From positions 1 to 37,674 of IMG/VR virus record IMGVR_UViG_3300025603_000036: a stretch of DNA of 37,674 nt. The stretch is one strand, 5' to 3'. The notes under the pieces were generated by a model. That model made no database searches. It saw nothing but the letters and a program-made list of their open reading frames with translations, and was not told where the DNA came from. The number at the start of each line of letters is the position of its first letter. Position 1 is the first letter of the stretch. This stretch comes from a virus. Below, piece after piece: positions 1-7,003 of this stretch. The translations under genes were made by a program, and so were the position numbers.

Positions 1-190
1 GCCGTCCCGCTTGTCGTACGTGTCGAGCTTCATGCCGCGCCGATTAACCCACGATGATCCGTAATCGTCAGTAGGCGCGAAAGGCTCCAGCCGTTGCCAA
101 TTCAGCCCGCCGATCCGTGCCGCAGCTAGATTGTGCTTGTGCCCGGTGTAGGCATGGCGGTGCCTGCATTCGGTCCAAAATGGGCAAACG
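1..190. repeat. Terminal overlap repeat, left copy
   Basis: The first 190 bases reappear as the last 190 bases (37485-37674) in the same orientation, without gaps. Hand alignment shows four mismatches, at 46, 58, 61 and 64. Both copies encode the same part of the metallophosphoesterase and all four differences fall in third codon positions (Val, Gly, Tyr, Asp unchanged). This is best read as the overlap left when a circular or circularly permuted genome is written linearly, with the two ends taken from slightly different strains. True physical terminal redundancy is possible but would not normally be diverged. Confidence 0.93.
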
Positions 191-1086
191 TCTGCCAACT
201 TGAGCGCAAGCATTGTGGGTGTCATTCTATCGCCGTGCTGCCCGAATATCGCAGTGCGCCCCCATTGGAATTGAAACAGTTCAGCAGGCGTCATGTCAAT
301 GCGAGCCCTGTCGTTGTTTGCCAGCCATTCGCGCAAAGCGAACGCAATCGCGCGGTGCGAGTTGGGGTCGTGGTTTCCGCGCAGCACCCGCACTAAAACC
401 CGATCGTGATGCTCAAGCGCGCGCGTGACTGCATACTTGATTATGGCAATCCCGGTATCAAGCGCTTTGTACATGCGCGCGGAAACGTCGAGTGGGTGCT
501 TGCTCCCCGGGGTCTGCGCCTTGTCGTCATCAGCGTGGAGGAAGTCCCCGCCCAGCAACAGCACGCAAGTGTCAGCGTGCGCTGCCCGGGATAAGACCTT
601 TTCCATGCCTCGCATAAGATCATCACGCGCAAGTGTCAGGTTATAATCTTGCCCGCCCGTTTCTTCACCCCATGCGGCCATGCCCCAATGCACATCGAAT
701 AGGGGCAGCACGTTGCACAGATCTGCAACTGTGCTCTCAGGACGCAATACCGGCGCTAGTGGCGTCATACCCTCGAACGCCTCGCGCATTCGGCCAAGAA
801 CATCCTCCGATGTTTCAACCGGCGCGGTCCACCGCGTTGTGCCGGTCTTGTTGCCCGTTTTCGAGTCGTAATTGTGTATCCACCCGCCCTTGGCCTCAAC
901 GCCGTTTAGCCCCGCATTATTCATGGCCTTCTGTGCACCGCTGGACAAGTGCAAGCCCGCCCTTTTTGCAGCTTGGTACCGGCCTCGGAATGTGCCGTGC
1001 GGAATGCCGATTGCCTGCGCCGCATCTTTTTGCGACCCGTGGGCGCCCACAGCGTCAATGGCCTCTTGCATCTTTTCATGTGACAT
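1..1086 (-). CDS. Calcineurin-like metallophosphoesterase with N-terminal HTH (3' end across the contig junction)
   Basis: The frame is open from ATG at 1086 to base 1 (362 codons). It resumes at 37484 for 12 more residues and a TAG at 37446, giving about 374 residues. Residues about 6-45 resemble a helix-turn-helix. The metallophosphoesterase motifs follow in order: LFDVHWG (129-135), GGDFLHADDD (179-188), RGNHD (236-240), GQHGD (282-286) and TGHKH (314-318). These are the metal and phosphate ligands of the calcineurin-like/Mre11 superfamily, so a phosphodiesterase or nuclease activity is likely; the substrate is unknown. A GTG at 1101, in frame, is an alternative start. It is the last gene of the lysis end of the late operon, 29 bases after its neighbour, and converges with the small-gene operon that ends at 37460. 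Confidence 0.88.
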   Translation of the reverse strand, partial: MSHEKMQEAIDAVGAHGSQKDAAQAIGIPHGTFRGRYQAAKRAGLHLSSGAQKAMNNAGLNGVEAKGGWIHNYDSKTGNKTGTTRWTAPVETSEDVLGRMREAFEGMTPLAPVLRPESTVADLCNVLPLFDVHWGMAAWGEETGGQDYNLTLARDDLMRGMEKVLSRAAHADTCVLLLGGDFLHADDDKAQTPGSKHPLDVSARMYKALDTGIAIIKYAVTRALEHHDRVLVRVLRGNHDPNSHRAIAFALREWLANNDRARIDMTPAELFQFQWGRTAIFGQHGDRMTPTMLALKLADVCPFWTECRHRHAYTGHKHNLAAARIGGLNWQRLEPFAPTDDYGSSWVNRRGMKLDTYDKRDG

Positions 1087-1115
1087 CGGCGGCGTTGGCA
1101 CCGGCTTCGCCCCCG

Positions 1116-1406
1116 CTATCCGTCAATTCCCTCCGGCGGCGGCAAAAACCCCTCAAACGAAACGCCGCTGGCAATGAGGCATGTTACGCCGTCCGGTCTT
1201 GTTACTAACATAGTCCATGTGCCACTTGTGGCACTTGCAAACATCTCCAGCACGGCACCGTTTTCCATGAGCCCAATACTCCTAATGGATTCGCTGTATT
1301 TGCTAGCGAGGTGCTCGAGCACAACAGGCCGGAGCGCGCAATTTTCAGAAGCAAGGGCAGGGGTGGCGAACGCTGCAACAGCAAGGACTGCGATAAGGTT
1401 TTTCAT
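1116..1406 (-). CDS. Small secreted protein of unknown function
   Basis: 96 residues. A clear signal peptide (MKNLIAVLAVAAFATPALA) is probably cleaved after ALA at about residue 19, leaving a periplasmic protein of about 77 residues with one cysteine near the new N terminus (SENC) and one in GVTC, a possible disulfide. The core with FASATSGTWTMLVT and CLIASG resembles small exported proteins I associate with Rhodobacterales genomes and their phages; no function is known to me. ATG overlaps the TGA of the upstream gene (ATGA), with a good ribosome site (CAGGAG). It lies directly downstream of the spanins, so a role in lysis or envelope modification is possible but unproven. Confidence 0.8.
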   Translation of the reverse strand: MKNLIAVLAVAAFATPALASENCALRPVVLEHLASKYSESIRSIGLMENGAVLEMFASATSGTWTMLVTRPDGVTCLIASGVSFEGFLPPPEGIDG

Positions 1407-1699
1407 GGTGTCGGCTCCTGTGTAAATTCTTCAACGGCACATTCATACTCTATGCCTCGATAGGCCATTGCGTCAACATAGCTGTCCCTGTGCGTTGGGC
1501 TTGTCTGTGATCTGGCCAGCTTGGTTGCTATGTGAAGCTGTGCCACTTCCCTCGCGGTCAGGTCTCGCCCTGTCCATGCGTTAAATATGTCCGCAATATG
1601 CTGCATGTTTTGGACAGGCGGGCCGTAGGTTTCGTTTCGATCGCCGGATGTCAGGTTTGCCGCCTCATGCAGGCATGATATGCGCAGGGGTTCGGTCAT
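1403..1699 (-). CDS. Phage protein resembling the DUF6378 family
   Basis: 98 residues from ATG 1699, preceded by GGATGG at the right distance; a longer in-frame extension upstream has no such support and looks like shadow sequence. The pattern GDRNETYGPPVQNMQHIADI, then TAREVAQLHIATKLAR, then HRDSYVDAMAYRG matches a small phage family usually labelled DUF6378 (signature 'GDR..YG.P..N' and 'D.YVD..GY'). The function is unknown; family members occur in nucleotide-metabolism or accessory parts of phage genomes. It overlaps the spanin-like lipoprotein gene by four bases and the secreted-protein gene by four, so it is translationally coupled inside the lysis end of the late operon. Confidence 0.75.
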   Translation of the reverse strand: MTEPLRISCLHEAANLTSGDRNETYGPPVQNMQHIADIFNAWTGRDLTAREVAQLHIATKLARSQTSPTHRDSYVDAMAYRGIEYECAVEEFTQEPTP

Positions 1700-1896
1700 A
1701 TCGCGCCATCCAAGATAACCAATAGTGGCAGGCACTTTCCACGGGCGGCGGGCATACTTTCGCCAGCCAGTGCACCAGCGCACGGCCCAACAAACGGCGC
1801 GCTGGCGTCAACTACCGCCGCCGCGCTTCCTGTCTGCAATGTTGTGCAGCCGTTTAATCCTGCCATCATCAGTGGCACCAATACCAAGATCCGCAT
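1696..1896 (-). CDS. Putative o-spanin (outer-membrane lipoprotein, Rz1-like)
   Basis: 66 residues from ATG 1896, which has a strong site (AAGGAG) inside the upstream gene. The N terminus MRILVLVPLMMAGLNGC is a lipoprotein signal with lipobox LNGC, Cys17 being the acylated residue. The mature part is only 50 residues, with Pro and Ala, as in Rz1-type o-spanins. About half of the gene is read in another frame of the upstream putative i-spanin gene, the arrangement typical of Rz/Rz1 pairs. The pair would connect inner and outer membranes and disrupt the outer membrane at the end of lysis. Sequence similarity alone does not prove this; the call rests on lipobox, size and nesting. Confidence 0.75.
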   Translation of the reverse strand: MRILVLVPLMMAGLNGCTTLQTGSAAAVVDASAPFVGPCAGALAGESMPAARGKCLPLLVILDGAI

Positions 1897-2086
1897 TGTC
1901 AATCTCCTTGCGCGTGTTTATGTAGTTTTGTGCCTCAGCGTTTTCCGCTGCTGTGAGGGCATCCTCGGCTGCGTCTCTGCGCTGGGCCAAGATGATGCCC
2001 AGAAAGGCAAGGACAGCCACCACGGCCCCTAATATCCAGCGCACGGGGCGGCTGGATAGGATTGCGCCCCAGATCACGTTGCCCAC
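1808..2086 (-). CDS. Putative i-spanin (Rz-like)
   Basis: 92 residues. A short cytoplasmic N terminus is followed by one membrane segment (about residues 17-34, WILGAVVAVLAFLGIILA). A charged, helical periplasmic part (RRDAAEDALTAAENAEAQNY) could form a coiled coil. The start is a GTG at 2086 overlapping the TGA of the holin-like gene; its ribosome site is weak, so coupling is likely. The downstream lipoprotein gene begins inside this one in another frame. Type II topology plus a nested lipoprotein is the usual two-component spanin layout. Confidence 0.72.
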   Translation of the reverse strand: MGNVIWGAILSSRPVRWILGAVVAVLAFLGIILAQRRDAAEDALTAAENAEAQNYINTRKEIDNADLGIGATDDGRIKRLHNIADRKRGGGS

Positions 2087-2256
2087 CCGCGCCGCTTGGC
2101 CATCGCATAGACGCCCTCGACCGCTGCGCCCATGCCCAGAGACAGCACCAGCACAGCGTCAGGGTCCATTGCCAGCGTCTCGCCAACCTGTGAGCCTGCC
2201 AGATAGCCGATGCCGTAGCGCAGGATGATACGTGCGAAAGGTCCGAAGTTCATCAT
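2074..2256 (-). CDS. Holin-like small membrane protein
   Basis: 60 residues with two possible membrane helices: about 8-24 (ARIILRYGIGYLAGSQV) and about 31-50 (DPDAVLVLSLGMGAAVEGVY). It ends in the basic tail AKRRGWAT. Size, two helices, basic C terminus and position between the amidase and the spanins fit a small phage holin that would let the amidase reach the cell wall. The start at 2256 overlaps the amidase stop (ATGA) and has AAAGGA upstream; the next codon is also ATG. No family-specific motif was seen, so the call is by context. Confidence 0.62.
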   Translation of the reverse strand: MMNFGPFARIILRYGIGYLAGSQVGETLAMDPDAVLVLSLGMGAAVEGVYAMAKRRGWAT

Positions 2257-2846
2257 GTTCGGCTTCCTTTAATAAGGGATGCCAGTAATTCAAGGATCCG
2301 CGCGAACCAACCTTGTGGCTCACTTTTGGCGTTTTGTGGTTCACTTTTGGCGTTTTGTGGTTCACTTTTGCTAGGCTTCCGCACAGCAACGGACGCGACT
2401 ACAGAGGCCCACCATGCGGCTGCGTCATAGCCGGGGCACTGCGTTGCCGCTTCGGGCATGTCCTTATGCCCCACGACTTCTGCGTTAGGAAAGCGCACCA
2501 GCAATTCCCGTATCAGCTTGATCTGTGCATCAATTTGCGCTGGCGTTCTGTTGTCAACACCCACGTTTATGGCGGCACGGGTCACGCCACCCTCAACACA
2601 AATACCGATTGAGTTTGAGTTGGACCCCCTGCAATGCGCCCCCACTTCAAACTTGCCGGGTTGTGACATATCGCGACCAGTCTCAACCATACCATTCTTT
2701 CGGATGAAGTAGTGGTAGCCGATCTCACGGAAACTACGCGCACGGTGCATTCGGTCAATGTCAGCAGCGGTGAAGTCGCTCTCGATTGGTGTGGCACTGT
2801 AGTGCTGCACGATGTACTGCACGCGGCTATCTGGCTGGTAGGTCAT
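2253..2846 (-). CDS. N-acetylmuramoyl-L-alanine amidase endolysin (T7 lysozyme-like)
   Basis: 197 residues. The amidase domain covers about residues 5-150. Its likely zinc ligands are His15 (QHYSAT), His127 (VVGHKDM) and Cys137 (TQCPG), with Tyr44 (GYHYFI) in the place of the T7 lysozyme catalytic tyrosine. The segment around His71 (GAHCRG) and SIGICVEGG are also typical. The T7 Lys128 position appears to be Thr135 here. After residue 157 comes a linker of three near-identical KSEPQNA units, then an amphipathic C terminus (GWFARILELLASLIKGSRT). The enzyme cleaves the bond between muramic acid and the peptide stem. No signal peptide is seen, so it should need the holin. The ribosome site GAGAGGAATAA precedes ATG 2846. 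Confidence 0.93.
   Translation of the reverse strand: MTYQPDSRVQYIVQHYSATPIESDFTAADIDRMHRARSFREIGYHYFIRKNGMVETGRDMSQPGKFEVGAHCRGSNSNSIGICVEGGVTRAAINVGVDNRTPAQIDAQIKLIRELLVRFPNAEVVGHKDMPEAATQCPGYDAAAWWASVVASVAVRKPSKSEPQNAKSEPQNAKSEPQGWFARILELLASLIKGSRT
2317..2370 (-). repeat. 21-bp tandem repeat encoding the KSEPQNA linker
   Basis: Two full copies (2317-2337, 2338-2358) and a 12-base partial third copy (2359-2370) of a 21-base unit sit inside the amidase gene. One base differs between the first two copies. The unit is seven codons, so copy-number change would lengthen or shorten the linker without breaking the frame. Confidence 0.9.
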
Positions 2847-2892
2847 TTATCCATTCCTCTCAAAATCGTTTTGGTGTCTTTGTCGTACACCT

Positions 2893-3222
2893 TCAAGTAA
2901 ACCACTCCACGATTGTTTCCTTGAAAAATAAGACGCCCCCCCATGCAATCGCGCCCAGCACGCCCAGCAGCATAAGCCCTCCGGTTATTCGTGCATGCAC
3001 TGACGTGACCAGATCCGTGACAGGCTCGATATTATCCAGCCGCCGCAGAACATCAGCTTGCCCGTGCCGAATGTCACTGAGCTCTACGCTTGTGGCACGC
3101 CGCGCCCGTTCGGTTTCAGCCTGCGCAACTTTCCGCTCTTGCCGGTCCTCCTCCGCGCGACCATTCATGTGCTCAACCATGGCTGCAATTTCGGCAACTT
3201 GTTCTGCAATAGTTCTCGGCAT
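2893..3222 (-). CDS. Coiled-coil protein with C-terminal membrane segment (XhlA-like topology)
   Basis: 109 residues. Residues 1-75 are charged and helical (VEHMNGRAEEDRQERKVAQA onward), fitting a coiled coil. One membrane segment lies at about 80-101 (TGGLMLLGVLGAIAWGGVLF), followed by a short tail. This topology and the position just before the amidase recall XhlA-type accessory lysis proteins or holin partners; no closer family is recognised. ATG 3222 has AAAGGA upstream. It lies between the second fibre gene and the amidase, with 46 bases to the amidase start. Confidence 0.75.
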   Translation of the reverse strand: MPRTIAEQVAEIAAMVEHMNGRAEEDRQERKVAQAETERARRATSVELSDIRHGQADVLRRLDNIEPVTDLVTSVHARITGGLMLLGVLGAIAWGGVLFFKETIVEWFT

Positions 3223-3264
3223 TTAGCAAATTCCTTTGGCGGCGTTGAGGGTGCTGCGCGCCTC

Positions 3265-5322
3265 CTACAATGTCACGTATGTAATTAGGTTTGAAAACAC
3301 CGCGTCACCTGCTGAGGCAGGCGTCCAGTACAGTCTGAAAAGATACCCCGACGCGTCATTATCCCGCAATGAAGTAGATGCCAAGTTGGCAGTTGAGCCA
3401 GTGCTAAGGCCCCCCGCAGCGGTCCAGACCCCTTCGTAAGAACCTGCTGAAACGCCCGGATCATTTATCACGCGCAGCTTTATAGTCCCGCGTGTGAACC
3501 CTGCTACAGACGGAATGTTTACAACGCCTAGTAGATTGGCGGCGCTCGGCGCGCCGTTACCGTGGAGAGTAAAAACCCCGCCCGAGTGTGCTTCTGCCAG
3601 TGTAAATTCCGCGTCAACCTCGAGAATAAAAGTCGGGCTGAACAGTGTGAATTTAGGCAGACGAAACGGCACCCAGTCCGCGCCGCCAAGCGATCCATCG
3701 GACAGGAGGGACGCGACGCCACCCACAGTGTCCACAGTGAACTGATTAGTCCCACCCGTTCTGCCTGACCTGACGTGCATGAACCTGCTGCCCAAGACGG
3801 ATAGCCCTTGAATGGATGCCGTTCCGCGAGCAGTGTAAGCACTCATAGTTTCTGTTAAAGTTGGGAAAACGTCAGCCGATGCGTCGTCTTTCGCCTGATC
3901 CCAGATGCCGTTTTCTACGAGGATGATTTCAGACGTTGACGCCCGAAACGTGTTCCCCTGCGTTCTTATCCTCGCCGATTGACTGACCGCGCCGTTATGG
4001 GTCATTGTTCCGGTGTGCAAGCAATTTTCTACGTATGCAATCCCACCGCGCGAGACAGACCAAGGCACCTCACAGTTGTTAAACGTGATGCGCTCGTTAG
4101 CCCCAAACCCGCCAATGTTGGAGTTGCATCCGTAGTAAGAGCGAATGCCACCTGTTGCTCCGTCAATAATCCCGCCCTTTATATCCAGGCGAAGCCCTCG
4201 AAAATCGAAGGGGTATGGCGTATTCGCTGCGTGAAGGTTCCTACACGTCACATTTCCGCCGTACCAATAAACAATCCCATTTTGCGACCAATTGGCAAAT
4301 TTGATGCTCTGAAAACCTATGTTTAGAAACCCGTTTTCAGAATTGCTGAGACCGCCGCGCATTGCCGCGTAGGTTGCGTTGCCTGTCCCGCTCCAAACAG
4401 TTTCAGGCACCGCGCCCAGCCCCCCGGCAGAACGACCGAAAACCTCAAGTGGATACCTGAAGTACGGCACCTTGCTGATCACAATCCCCGCATCGGTAAA
4501 TGTTCCGGCCTCCATTTGAATTCTCCAGCGCCCATCCGCCGACTTGCTACCCAGTGCAAGCATGCGCGCCCATGCGGATCCAAACGTGGTGCCTTGTGCT
4601 GCTGTTCTCCCGTCCGCTTGCGCGCTTCCATCGTTAGTGCAGTAAATCACAACCAGTTGTGAGTTGCCTTTAGGGTTTGCGTGCCACGTGGAGCCATCTT
4701 GAAGGATGCTCCACGTCCCGTTAGTTGTAACATCCCACAGGTTCGGCACGTTTCCCGTGGCCAAGTATTGACCACCGCCGCGCAAGGACCGGCCTGCAAT
4801 AAAGCAGTAAGCCACAGAGCCCACAAGCGCTGCTTGCATGTCTGTCGTGCCGGGGGTTGTGTTCGCCGCCCAGTGATCGGGGTACACGTCACCGTCAGGC
4901 GCCCATCTTTGCCCGTCTGCTGTGGTTAGCGCCGAGCTTGAAGCGTCGCGCTTGTACGCCAGCAACCCAACACCGCTACGAACAAATAGAATATCCTGAG
5001 CATCTGGCACATTCAGCAGCAGCGCCTCGGCCCGCGTTGGTGCGTATGTTGCCCCGTCATTGGACGGCGTAATGTCCACAGTCCAAGTGACGGTCCCCGA
5101 CCCCGTTGACGCTGCCACGGTGTAAGTGTCCCGCTCTGCAAAGAATTGGACAAACGCAGTAGTCGCGTCAGCGTTAAACGGGTTTGTAATTGCGGTGCGC
5201 GATACATCAGAAAACAGAGTCGCCAGCGCGCCATCTGACGCGCGCCGGACCTCAACTTCAGCGCCCGGCACAACGTCCCCAGCCGCGTCTACAATCGTTG
5301 CATTAAATGAACCAAGGGCCAT
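3265..5322 (-). CDS. Tail fibre / spike protein, long
   Basis: 685 residues. Residues 1 to about 83 (MALGSFNATIVDAAGDVVPG...) form an attachment domain nearly the same as the start of the fibre-like gene at 5717-6520. The middle (about 190-520) is rich in short Gly/Asn/Asp turns (GGNVTCRNLHAAN, LRLDIKGGIIDGATGGIRSY), as expected for a right-handed beta-helix such as a receptor-binding or depolymerising spike. The C-terminal ~180 residues look like a separate beta-rich module, perhaps carbohydrate binding. Catalytic residues cannot be assigned. The ribosome site GGAG lies in the duplicated piece of upstream coding sequence that ends three bases before this ATG. It is the most host-specific structural gene by position. 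Confidence 0.85.
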   Translation of the reverse strand: MALGSFNATIVDAAGDVVPGAEVEVRRASDGALATLFSDVSRTAITNPFNADATTAFVQFFAERDTYTVAASTGSGTVTWTVDITPSNDGATYAPTRAEALLLNVPDAQDILFVRSGVGLLAYKRDASSSALTTADGQRWAPDGDVYPDHWAANTTPGTTDMQAALVGSVAYCFIAGRSLRGGGQYLATGNVPNLWDVTTNGTWSILQDGSTWHANPKGNSQLVVIYCTNDGSAQADGRTAAQGTTFGSAWARMLALGSKSADGRWRIQMEAGTFTDAGIVISKVPYFRYPLEVFGRSAGGLGAVPETVWSGTGNATYAAMRGGLSNSENGFLNIGFQSIKFANWSQNGIVYWYGGNVTCRNLHAANTPYPFDFRGLRLDIKGGIIDGATGGIRSYYGCNSNIGGFGANERITFNNCEVPWSVSRGGIAYVENCLHTGTMTHNGAVSQSARIRTQGNTFRASTSEIILVENGIWDQAKDDASADVFPTLTETMSAYTARGTASIQGLSVLGSRFMHVRSGRTGGTNQFTVDTVGGVASLLSDGSLGGADWVPFRLPKFTLFSPTFILEVDAEFTLAEAHSGGVFTLHGNGAPSAANLLGVVNIPSVAGFTRGTIKLRVINDPGVSAGSYEGVWTAAGGLSTGSTANLASTSLRDNDASGYLFRLYWTPASAGDAVFSNLITYVTL

Positions 5323-5364
5323 GCCTTAAACTCCGATAAGTGTATCTTGAATAACAAACGCGCC
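5071..5364 (-). repeat. Duplicated segment, downstream copy (pairs with 6269-6562)
   Basis: This 294-base segment aligns to 6269-6562 at a constant offset of 1198 with no gaps; I count about 57 mismatches, about 81% identity. It covers the first ~84 codons of the long fibre gene, its ribosome site, and the last 12 codons plus stop of a gene whose intact copy lies at 6524-7003. Confidence 0.9.
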
Positions 5365-5391
5365 AACCTTGCTCGAGCTGATATTGCTCAT
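5326..5391 (-). CDS. 21-codon stub carrying a duplicated gene 3' end
   Basis: A tiny frame runs from ATG 5391, which overlaps the TGA of the upstream gene (ATGA), to TAA at 5326, three bases before the fibre start. Its last 12 residues (GAFVIQDTLIGV) are identical to the end of the protein encoded at 6524-7003. The stub is the 3' end of that gene carried along in a 294-base duplication and given a new start. It may matter only because it holds the ribosome site of the fibre gene and couples its translation to the gene before it. No separate protein function is claimed. Confidence 0.6.
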   Translation of the reverse strand: MSNISSSKVGAFVIQDTLIGV

Positions 5392-5705
5392 GTCAGTTGC
5401 TCTGTCGGGGCCGTGTAGGGTGGCAGTGCAATATCTCCATCCTGCGTCACTAGCAGCGGCTCGGGGAATAGCGTTTCTTGCGGGGCGTTCGCGCCATGGG
5501 GCAGCAGCAGCGTCAGGTGCAGCACGCCGTCGACGCGCGTCACGTCGGAATCCAGCATGTCACAGTCCACCGCATCGCGGGGCCTTGTGTCGCCATCCTT
5601 CAGGGGGCCAAAGTCAAACGCCACCCCGTTGATGACCAGCGCCGTGCCGACCCGCCGCAAGGTCAGCGCTCGGTCGATACGAATTGGTGAAAAGCTTATC
5701 AGCAT
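5388..5705 (-). CDS. Tail-region protein of unknown function (MLISFSP family)
   Basis: 105 residues from ATG 5705, which has an excellent ribosome site (TGGAGG, six bases before); longer in-frame starts would hide that site. The N terminus MLISFSPIRIDRALTLRR, the phrase GVAFDFGPLKDGD and the ending LLLPHGANAPQETLFPEPL are a pattern I recognise from tail modules of alphaproteobacterial phages, where it is unnamed. It sits between the two fibre genes, so a chaperone or small structural role in the tail tip is possible. It starts a few bases after the stop of the upstream fibre gene and overlaps the 21-codon stub downstream by four bases. Confidence 0.75.
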   Translation of the reverse strand: MLISFSPIRIDRALTLRRVGTALVINGVAFDFGPLKDGDTRPRDAVDCDMLDSDVTRVDGVLHLTLLLPHGANAPQETLFPEPLLVTQDGDIALPPYTAPTEQLT

Positions 5706-5716
5706 ATTCGCCTCCA

Positions 5717-6520
5717 TTAGAACCACCGCCCGCGCGCGGTCACTGTGTAAAGAAAAGAGCTAACGCTATTAAGGTTGGTCAAACCAAAAGACGCCTGCGT
5801 GGTAGACATAGAGTCCCGGTAGGTCGCCATTGACAAGGCCGGAATAGACCCGTTTGCCACGGACGCCCGTTGCGCTGTAAAGTCAATGTGGACATCAATC
5901 GCACTGATAAATGCAGCGGGATAGGTCCACGTGAAATCTTGCGTCGCGTCTTTCGCGATTGACTGGTTGGAGGTATTTCTCAATCTGCACATCTGCGTGC
6001 CGTCCGCAAACCTCACATACGTGCCGTTTGCGTTAGTGCCGCTTTCAAATGCCGCCCCGGTCGGAACGCCAGCCGTCTGGCTAACCGTCCCGAGAATGTT
6101 TTTGCGAGCATAGAGGCGCCCGCGATCAACACCGCCCTCAGCCAGCCCTAGTTGATCCGCGCCAATGCGGTAGAACCCCGTGTTTGGGTCAGACGCAAAC
6201 GCTATGGACGGCGCCGCCGCAGATCCGTTTGCAATTTCTCTAGTAAGTGGCGGCTCAAACGCAGATACAACGTCTACTGTCCAAGTGACAGTCCCCGACC
6301 CCGTTGACGCTGCAACTGTATACGTCCCCCGCTCTGCAAAGAACTGGGCAAACGCAGTAGTCCCGTCAGCGTTAAACGGGTTGGCCATTGCAGTCCCAGC
6401 CGCGTTAGAAAACAGAGTCGCAAGGCCATTGTCTGACGTGCGCCGGACTTGGACTTGCGCATTTGGCACAACGTCGCCTGCCGTGTTTACGATTGTAGCG
6501 TTAAATGAACCAAGTGGCAT
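5717..6520 (-). CDS. Tail fibre / tail tip protein, short
   Basis: 267 residues. Residues 1-83 match the N-terminal domain of the longer fibre at 3265-5322. The next part contains SIAFASDPNTGFYRIGADQLGLAEGGVDRGRLY, close to the 'DPNTGFYRxGAD' segment common in phage tail fibres. The C-terminal half is a beta-rich domain ending in TVTARGRWF, as in fibre tips. It probably forms an alternative or additional fibre sharing the attachment point of the long one. ATG 6520 follows the stop of the upstream gene by three bases, with GGGG as ribosome site inside that gene's last codons. Confidence 0.82.
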   Translation of the reverse strand: MPLGSFNATIVNTAGDVVPNAQVQVRRTSDNGLATLFSNAAGTAMANPFNADGTTAFAQFFAERGTYTVAASTGSGTVTWTVDVVSAFEPPLTREIANGSAAAPSIAFASDPNTGFYRIGADQLGLAEGGVDRGRLYARKNILGTVSQTAGVPTGAAFESGTNANGTYVRFADGTQMCRLRNTSNQSIAKDATQDFTWTYPAAFISAIDVHIDFTAQRASVANGSIPALSMATYRDSMSTTQASFGLTNLNSVSSFLYTVTARGRWF

Positions 6521-6562
6521 AGCTTAAACCCCAATAAGTGTGTCTTGAATAACAAACGCGCC
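6269..6562 (-). repeat. Duplicated segment, upstream copy (pairs with 5071-5364)
   Basis: This is the partner of the copy at 5071-5364. It spans the first ~84 codons of the short fibre gene and the final codons of the BppU-like gene. Here the upstream gene is intact, so this is the likelier donor arrangement. Confidence 0.9.
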
Positions 6563-7003
6563 TGCAGCAACAGTTTGAAATTGTGCATCGGCGTTGGTTA
6601 TCCGGCACTCGTAATAGTATTTTTTTGGAGTCAAGTTTGTTTCTGTGTCGGTTATCAAAGTGAACCCTTGGCTGTTAGTGGCCAGTGTGATCTGACCGGA
6701 GCTTAATGTTTTTGTGATAAGAGACGGGCCTTTTGTTGACTCAGCAATTGTAAAGGTTATTTCGTTTGCCCCCGAAACATCAATGGGGCGGCCTTCAACG
6801 TTTACAAAATTAATGACAATTCTTCCGTCATTTTTTCGCGGCCAATCAACTTGACCCGTTTCAACCTTGGCCATGGGACCGCACTCCATTCTAAATTTGG
6901 CGCGGATTGCCCGCTCGTCGTTGCGTTTAAACGTTAGGCAATACACTAGGCCGCGCAAAGCGTCAGATATCACCATTTGGTTAGAGATTACAGGGCTTGG
7001 CAT
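6524..7003 (-). CDS. BppU-N-like beta-sandwich tail/baseplate protein
   Basis: Up to 159 residues. The part from VDWPRKNDGRIVINFVNVEG onward has the pattern of BppU N-terminal/Ig-like baseplate domains: 'G.PIDVSGA.EITFTI', then 'LITKTLSSGQITL', then 'TETNLTPKKYYYECRITNAD', ending AGAFVIQDTLIGV. Such domains anchor receptor-binding proteins, which agrees with the fibre gene immediately downstream. Two starts are possible. ATG 7003 (GGAG, five bases away) overlaps the upstream gene; ATG 6874 (GGAG, nine bases away) would begin just before the domain. The 43 extra residues of the longer form show no domain. The last 12 codons are also found, duplicated, at 5326-5364. Confidence 0.78.
   Translation of the reverse strand: MPSPVISNQMVISDALRGLVYCLTFKRNDERAIRAKFRMECGPMAKVETGQVDWPRKNDGRIVINFVNVEGRPIDVSGANEITFTIAESTKGPSLITKTLSSGQITLATNSQGFTLITDTETNLTPKKYYYECRITNADAQFQTVAAGAFVIQDTLIGV

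Noticed and set aside
633-1208. Plus-strand frame of 191 codons opposite the metallophosphoesterase
   Set aside because: Lies antisense to a frame with five conserved metallophosphoesterase motifs; no recognisable protein.
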